Below are positions 6,359-9,853 of a stretch of 9,853 nt of DNA, piece after piece (position 1 is the stretch's first letter; each line of letters begins with the position of its first letter). Source of the stretch: Anaerolineae bacterium (GTDB lineage Bacteria; Chloroflexota; Anaerolineae; Anaerolineales; UBA4823). A model generated the notes under the pieces. It searched no databases and was not told where the DNA came from. It saw only the letters and a list, made by a program, of their open reading frames with translations. A program made the position numbers and the translations under genes. The DNA lies in the NCBI GenBank assembly GCA_030622805.1, contig JAUXFR010000021.1:1-9853 (forward strand). The letters are read 5' to 3'.

Positions 6359-7045
6359 TTAACGTTGTGGAGCAAAGCGGTATCCAACTCCATAGACGGT
6401 CTCGATATATATCGGGTTGGCGTCATCCGGTTCAATCTTGGCGCGCAGATTGCGGACGTGCACATCGATTGTACGAGCGTAGCCCGCGAAGGCTGTTCCC
6501 TGCAGTCGATCAAGTAGCTCACTGCGGGAGAAGGCCCGCCCCGGCGCTGCCATCAGCGTCGCCAGCAGCTCGAATTCTGAGGGGGTCAGATCAACCATTT
6601 GATCCGAAATAGTTACCATCCGCCCCGTTCGATCCAGGCTGATATCAGCGACCCGCAGCATATCACGCTCAACGTTCTGCTTCTCTGCACGGCGCAGCAC
6701 AGCCCGTACGCGAGCTGTCAGTTCGCGCATACTGAACGGCTTGGTTACGTAATCATCCGCGCCGAGTTCCAAACCCAATACCTTATCACTCTCATCCAAT
6801 TTTGCCGTTAGAATGATAGTTGGGGTGTCCGCCTCTTTGCCGTAGGCGCGCATGAAGTCATAGCCACCCATCTCGGGCATCATCAAATCGAGCACAATCA
6901 GGTCGGGCTTGCCTTCTCGTGCGATAAAGATCGCCTCTTTACCGTTGGATGCCGTGATAACCTGAAAACCCTCCCCTTCCAGGTAGGTTTTCAGGAGGGC
7001 GCGTAGCTCTCTTTTATCATCGACTACTAAAATCCGTTTGCTCAT
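6359..7045 (-). CDS. OmpR/PhoB-family response regulator
   Basis: A 228-residue cytoplasmic DNA-binding regulator. The N-terminal receiver domain (1-120) has the acidic pair Asp9/Asp10, phospho-acceptor Asp53 (IVLDLMMPEMGG), Thr80 (IILTAK) and Lys102 (DDYVTKPFS). The C-terminal winged helix (about 130-228) has the typical LTPSEFELLATLM, FSRSELLDRL, RTIDVHVRNLRAKIE and VYGVGYRF segments of the PhoB/OmpR type. It is transcribed ahead of the sensor kinase gene on the same strand, with a 158-bp gap, and is its likely partner. The start ATG at 7045 has an AGAAGGG stretch only 2-4 bases away, a tight ribosome-site spacing. A pair of GTGACA direct repeats lies just upstream and could be an autoregulatory site. 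Specific target genes cannot be told from the sequence. Confidence 0.95.
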   Translation of the reverse strand: MSKRILVVDDKRELRALLKTYLEGEGFQVITASNGKEAIFIAREGKPDLIVLDLMMPEMGGYDFMRAYGKEADTPTIILTAKLDESDKVLGLELGADDYVTKPFSMRELTARVRAVLRRAEKQNVERDMLRVADISLDRTGRMVTISDQMVDLTPSEFELLATLMAAPGRAFSRSELLDRLQGTAFAGYARTIDVHVRNLRAKIEPDDANPIYIETVYGVGYRFAPQR

Positions 7046-7061
7046 TGCCCTTCTCTAATTC

Positions 7062-7079
7062 TGTCACTATCTGTGTCAC
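7062..7079 (-). promoter_or_regulatory. GTGACA-N6-GTGACA direct repeat upstream of the response regulator
   Basis: On the minus strand GTGACA occurs twice at a 12-base start-to-start interval (7074-7079 and 7062-7067), 17-34 bases before the regulator ATG. Tandem direct repeats of about one helical turn are the usual binding geometry of OmpR-family dimers, so this is a candidate self-binding site. A weak -10-like TATACT lies at 7093-7098 without a good -35. Confidence 0.35.
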
Positions 7080-7189
7080 ATCAATACCAATAAGTATAAC
7101 CTTTTTGCGGCTGTAATTTTGTGCATCTGCTGTATCTTCATCGACGCGCGTCCCGGGTGGAGGTATCATCAGTGAACATGGGATGCCTG

Positions 7190-7220
7190 TCGGGAGCGCA
7201 GGTGCATGCTGCGCTCCCGA
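7190..7220. terminator. 11-bp hairpin beyond the exported repeat protein gene
   Basis: TCGGGAGCGCA (7190-7200) and TGCGCTCCCGA (7210-7220) are exact reverse complements around a 9-base loop. It lies about 30 bases past the minus-strand stop at 7251 and before the response regulator gene. No T-run follows in either direction, so it may be a transcript-stabilising hairpin or attenuator, not a standard terminator. Confidence 0.5.
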
Positions 7221-7250
7221 TACATCACTCATACACGACCTCCTGGAAGT

Positions 7251-8174
7251 CTAAAGTTCGCTGCTTGATTCAGTTGGCGCGTCTCTCTGGGGAAATCCGA
7301 AGCCATCTTTATGCTGCATGCCACCCTGTCGAAAACCGGGACCTCCCGGCATCCGGAAACCAACCATCGGGTGTGCACCGTTCAAGAATTGGTCAGCTTG
7401 CTCCTGGGTGATCACGCCATCTGCCACCGCCTGCTGGATGGCGGCTTCGTGAGCAGCTACTAAAGCTTCACGAACCTCAACCGCTGTTACTCCCTGCTCG
7501 CTGAGGATATCGCTGATTGACTTACCTTCCTCACGAGCTTCATGCAGGTCATCAATGGTCAAACCAAGGACTTGAGGCAGCAGCACGTCCTGTCTAACAT
7601 AATCGCGTAATGCAGCGCGAGCCCGCACCATATCAGCCTGCTCCTGGGTCATCAACCCATCAGCAACAGCCTGGTCGATCCCTGCATCAGCAGCCTGCTC
7701 ACGGGCCTCTACCAGCTTATCAACGCTGATATCCAGCTCTTCTGCCAATAAAGAATCCATATCGACTGCTTTGACGCCTCCCGCCAGGCCGCGGTAACCG
7801 AGACCTCGCAGGATCATCATATCAGCCCGTTCTTGCGTGATCAGCCCCTCTTCGAGCGCCAAATCGATCGCAGCAAGCTGGGCACGCTCCAGAGCATCCT
7901 CGAGCTCTTCAAGACTGATGCCCAGGGCATCCGCCAGTAGTTCCACATTGCCACCAACACGTCCCGGCTTGATCCACCTGCCGCGGTGATTGAAACCATC
8001 GATTTCCGAACCAATTTCTGTATCGATGGTGGAGGTTATCTGTCCTGTTGGCACCCAGTACTCCGCGGCCGCACTGGCAGCGCTCGTTCCACCAACGAGC
8101 AGCATTCCCACAGCGGCTGCAACGATCAAAGCACCACCGATTGCGAAAATTACCAGTTTGTTGAATTTGTGCAT
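7251..8174 (-). CDS. Exported helical-repeat protein with 'GLITQEQAD' modules
   Basis: A 307-residue protein beginning with a signal or anchor segment: basic MHKFNK, hydrophobic core at 7-29, then an A-S-A-A-A possible cleavage region near 34-37. The mature part is built of helical modules, each having an LL-x-x-x-L-x-(I/L)-x-x-(D/E)-x-L helix followed by a conserved turn: GLITQERAD (110-118), GLMTQEQAD (173-181) and GVITQEQAD (253-261). The 'GLIT-x-EQAD' motif is like that in DUF2680/YckD-type secreted proteins. The C-terminus (267-290) is Gly/Met/Pro/His-rich. The start is ATG at 8174 with AAAGGAGAT eight bases upstream; an upstream frame to 8222 is less likely. It precedes the two-component genes on the same strand, so it may be their target or an accessory. 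Its molecular role is not known. Confidence 0.8.
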   Translation of the reverse strand: MHKFNKLVIFAIGGALIVAAAVGMLLVGGTSAASAAAEYWVPTGQITSTIDTEIGSEIDGFNHRGRWIKPGRVGGNVELLADALGISLEELEDALERAQLAAIDLALEEGLITQERADMMILRGLGYRGLAGGVKAVDMDSLLAEELDISVDKLVEAREQAADAGIDQAVADGLMTQEQADMVRARAALRDYVRQDVLLPQVLGLTIDDLHEAREEGKSISDILSEQGVTAVEVREALVAAHEAAIQQAVADGVITQEQADQFLNGAHPMVGFRMPGGPGFRQGGMQHKDGFGFPQRDAPTESSSEL

Positions 8175-8365
8175 TAGTTTATCTCCTTTTATCTGTTTAT
8201 GGTTGTTTTCATTGACGGACATATCAGTCGAATCGGATCCACACTCAGGATAACAACAACATGTTTAGAAATTGTGAAGAATTGATTTAGATATAATTTA
8301 GGTCAATGAACCTGCACAGAAGGAAAGTGTTATACTTTCCACTGCACGGAGGGCGAATTCCAGCG
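8175..8365. promoter_or_regulatory. Divergent promoter region between exported repeat protein and glucosidase
   Basis: These 191 bp must hold both leaders. TATAAT occurs at 8292-8297 and TATACT at 8331-8336 on the + strand, but neither has a convincing -35 at 16-18 bases. On the minus strand TTCACA (8273-8278) is a good -35-like hexamer but is followed by only weak -10 candidates. The clearest element is the palindrome at 8322-8340. Confidence 0.4.
8322..8340. promoter_or_regulatory. 19-bp perfect palindrome, operator candidate
   Basis: GGAAAGT (8322-8328) and ACTTTCC (8334-8340) are exact reverse complements around the 5-base spacer GTTAT. It overlaps a -10-like TATACT and ends 25 bases before the glucosidase start. 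Such placement is typical of a repressor operator; the binding protein is not encoded in the visible window. A short RNA hairpin is the alternative. Confidence 0.5.
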
Positions 8366-9853
8366 ATGCCTGAGGATAAACACATTAAGCATCAAACTAT
8401 TGAGCATCAAAGACTGGCAGATTCAGAAGCGAACCGGGCTGATTGGAAGAATTGGGGACCCTACCTGAGCGAGCGTGCCTGGGGTACCGTACGCGAGGAC
8501 TACAGCCCTGATGGTGATGCCTGGGAGTATTTCCCACACGACCACGCCCGCAGCCGCGCTTACCGCTGGAACGAGGACGGGTTAGGGGGTTTCAGCAACC
8601 GCTTCCAGAACATCTGCCTGGCAGTTGCGCTGTGGAACGAACGCGATCCAATTCTGAAAGAGCGCTTATTTGGTCTGAGCGGACACCAGGGCAACCACGG
8701 TGAGGATGTCAAGGAGTACTACTTCTACCTGGACGGTACGCCCACACACTCGTACATGAAGATGCTCTACAAGTATCCCCAGGTTGAGTTCCCGTATGAG
8801 ATGCTGGTTGCGGAGAACCGCAGGCGCGGGCGTGAAGACCCGGAGTACGAGTTGATCGATGCGTTGAGAGACACCTTCGAAGGTAACCGCTATTTCGACG
8901 TGTTCATTGAGTACGCCAAGGCCAGAGAAGAGGACATCCTGTGCCGCATTACGGTCATCAACCGCGGACCCGAACCCGCTCCCATCCACATCCTGCCACA
9001 CCTGTGGTACCGGGACAACTGGTCGTGGAAGTTCGATCGCCAGCGTCCAATAATCCGTCAAGTAGAGACCGCTCTACCGCGAGTCACGTCATGCCGGACC
9101 GAACACCAGCGCCTGGGCGAACGCTGGTGGTATGTAGCAGGCGATGTACCGCTCCTGTTTACAGAAAACGAGACCAATGACGCGCGCCTGTATGGTACAT
9201 CCAACGAAAGCCCTTACGTCAAAGACGCCTTCCACGAATTCATCATCAACGGGGACACCGATTGTGTCAACCCGGATAAGGCAGGCAGCAAGGTCGCTGC
9301 CCACATCAAGTCGCTGCTCGACCCGGGTGAAAGTTTGACTGTCAAGGTACGCTTCACGAATGAGAGCAGCATTGATCCGTTTAGAGATTTCGACCAGGTG
9401 TTTGAAGAGCGCATCGAAGAGGCAAATCAATTTTACGCATCTATCCAATCGCCAGAACTAAGCGACGATGAACGTATGGTTGGGCGCCAGGCGCTCGCTG
9501 GGCTGATGTGGAACAAGCAGTTTTATTTTTACAGAGTACCGCGCTGGCTGAAAGGTGACCCTACCCAACCTCAACCACCCAACTCACGGATGAAGGGGCG
9601 TAATGCTAAATGGACTCATTTCGAAAGTGTGGATGTGCTTTCCATGCCCGACAAATGGGAGTACCCTTGGTTCGCGGCCTGGGACCTGGCTTTCCACACC
9701 ATCCCCATCGCCATGGTGGATCCCGAATGGGCCAAGCACCAGCTCATCCTGCTGCTGAGAGAATGGTATATGCACCCTAACGGGCAAATCCCTGCTTATG
9801 AATGGAACTTCAGTGACGTGAACCCACCCGTGCACGCCTGGGCGGCCTGGCAG
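8366..9853 (+). CDS. GH63/MGH1-like glucosidase, 5' part (runs off the window)
   Basis: An uninterrupted frame of 496 codons with no stop before the window end, so the C-terminal part is missing; relatives from memory are around 880 residues. The N-terminus carries the diagnostic run of this family: DWKNWGPYLSERAWGTVREDY, SPDGDAWEYFPHDHARSRAYRW and GNHGEDVKEYYFYLD. The region to about residue 330 would be the beta-rich N-terminal domain. The start of the (alpha/alpha)6 catalytic barrel follows, with YPWFAAWDLAFHTIPI; Asp440 in WDLAFH is the likely general acid. A substrate-site stretch NGQIPAYEWNFSDVNPPVHAW closes the window. These enzymes hydrolyse alpha-glucosidic or related links; the natural substrate cannot be assigned. 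No signal peptide is seen, so it is probably cytoplasmic. The start ATG at 8366 has GGAGG at 8348-8352, a rather long 13-base spacing, and no better start nearby. N-terminal codons 7-16 hold a 15-bp tandem duplication. Confidence 0.9.
   Translation, partial: MPEDKHIKHQTIEHQRLADSEANRADWKNWGPYLSERAWGTVREDYSPDGDAWEYFPHDHARSRAYRWNEDGLGGFSNRFQNICLAVALWNERDPILKERLFGLSGHQGNHGEDVKEYYFYLDGTPTHSYMKMLYKYPQVEFPYEMLVAENRRRGREDPEYELIDALRDTFEGNRYFDVFIEYAKAREEDILCRITVINRGPEPAPIHILPHLWYRDNWSWKFDRQRPIIRQVETALPRVTSCRTEHQRLGERWWYVAGDVPLLFTENETNDARLYGTSNESPYVKDAFHEFIINGDTDCVNPDKAGSKVAAHIKSLLDPGESLTVKVRFTNESSIDPFRDFDQVFEERIEEANQFYASIQSPELSDDERMVGRQALAGLMWNKQFYFYRVPRWLKGDPTQPQPPNSRMKGRNAKWTHFESVDVLSMPDKWEYPWFAAWDLAFHTIPIAMVDPEWAKHQLILLLREWYMHPNGQIPAYEWNFSDVNPPVHAWAAWQ
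8385..8414 (+). repeat. 15-bp tandem duplication at the glucosidase N-terminus
   Basis: ATTAAGCATCAAACT is followed directly by ATTGAGCATCAAAGA, matching at 12 of 15 positions and keeping frame (IKHQT then IEHQR). It lies ahead of the conserved part of the protein, so it lengthens the variable N-terminal tip without touching the enzyme core. Confidence 0.6.

Noticed and set aside
7121..7411. Plus-strand open frame spanning the gap and the repeat protein end
   Set aside because: It overlaps the supported minus-strand gene, includes the hairpin region and has no ribosome site or protein motif.

Overview
The window looks like a chromosomal segment from a member of the Chloroflexota, probably Anaerolineae or a relative. 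This is inferred from gene content and protein style: a MacB-like exporter with a glycine-rich lipoprotein, an exported protein with repeated 'G-(L/V)-(I/M)-T-Q-E-(Q/R)-A-D' helical modules, and a large GH63-type glucosidase. No 16S or other marker gene is present, so the assignment is tentative. There is no tRNA, rRNA, CRISPR array or insertion sequence.

Left part (1-2525, + strand): the 3' end of a MacB-type ABC ATPase overlaps by 4 bases (ATGA) with its FtsX/MacB-type permease. A lipoprotein with a lipobox cysteine and a glycine-rich segment follows. A GC-rich hairpin just after the lipoprotein gene probably ends this unit.

Middle (2597-4773): on the minus strand, a small protein and an AbiEii-type nucleotidyltransferase overlap by 14 bases behind a good sigma-70-like promoter. 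They look like a type IV toxin-antitoxin-like pair. A bacterioferritin (+) with all di-iron ligands and the haem methionine follows. It converges on a small three-helix membrane protein (-), and a perfect 17-bp hairpin lies between the two.

Right part (4839-8174, minus strand): a HAMP/HisKA sensor kinase and an OmpR-family response regulator, with the regulator gene upstream. They are separated by a 158-bp gap holding an imperfect inverted repeat. Upstream of the regulator is an exported, N-terminally anchored helical-repeat protein, so these three genes and perhaps the small membrane protein may form one envelope-sensing neighbourhood. Divergently, from 8366 to the window end, runs the first 496 codons of a GH63/MGH1-like glucosidase. 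A 19-bp perfect palindrome sits in its leader.

Most genes belong to recognisable families. The parts worth a second look are the short partner of the AbiEii-like protein, the helical-repeat exported protein beside the two-component system, the palindrome before the glucosidase gene, and several short repeats inside and between genes. I did not find a clearly new multi-gene system.
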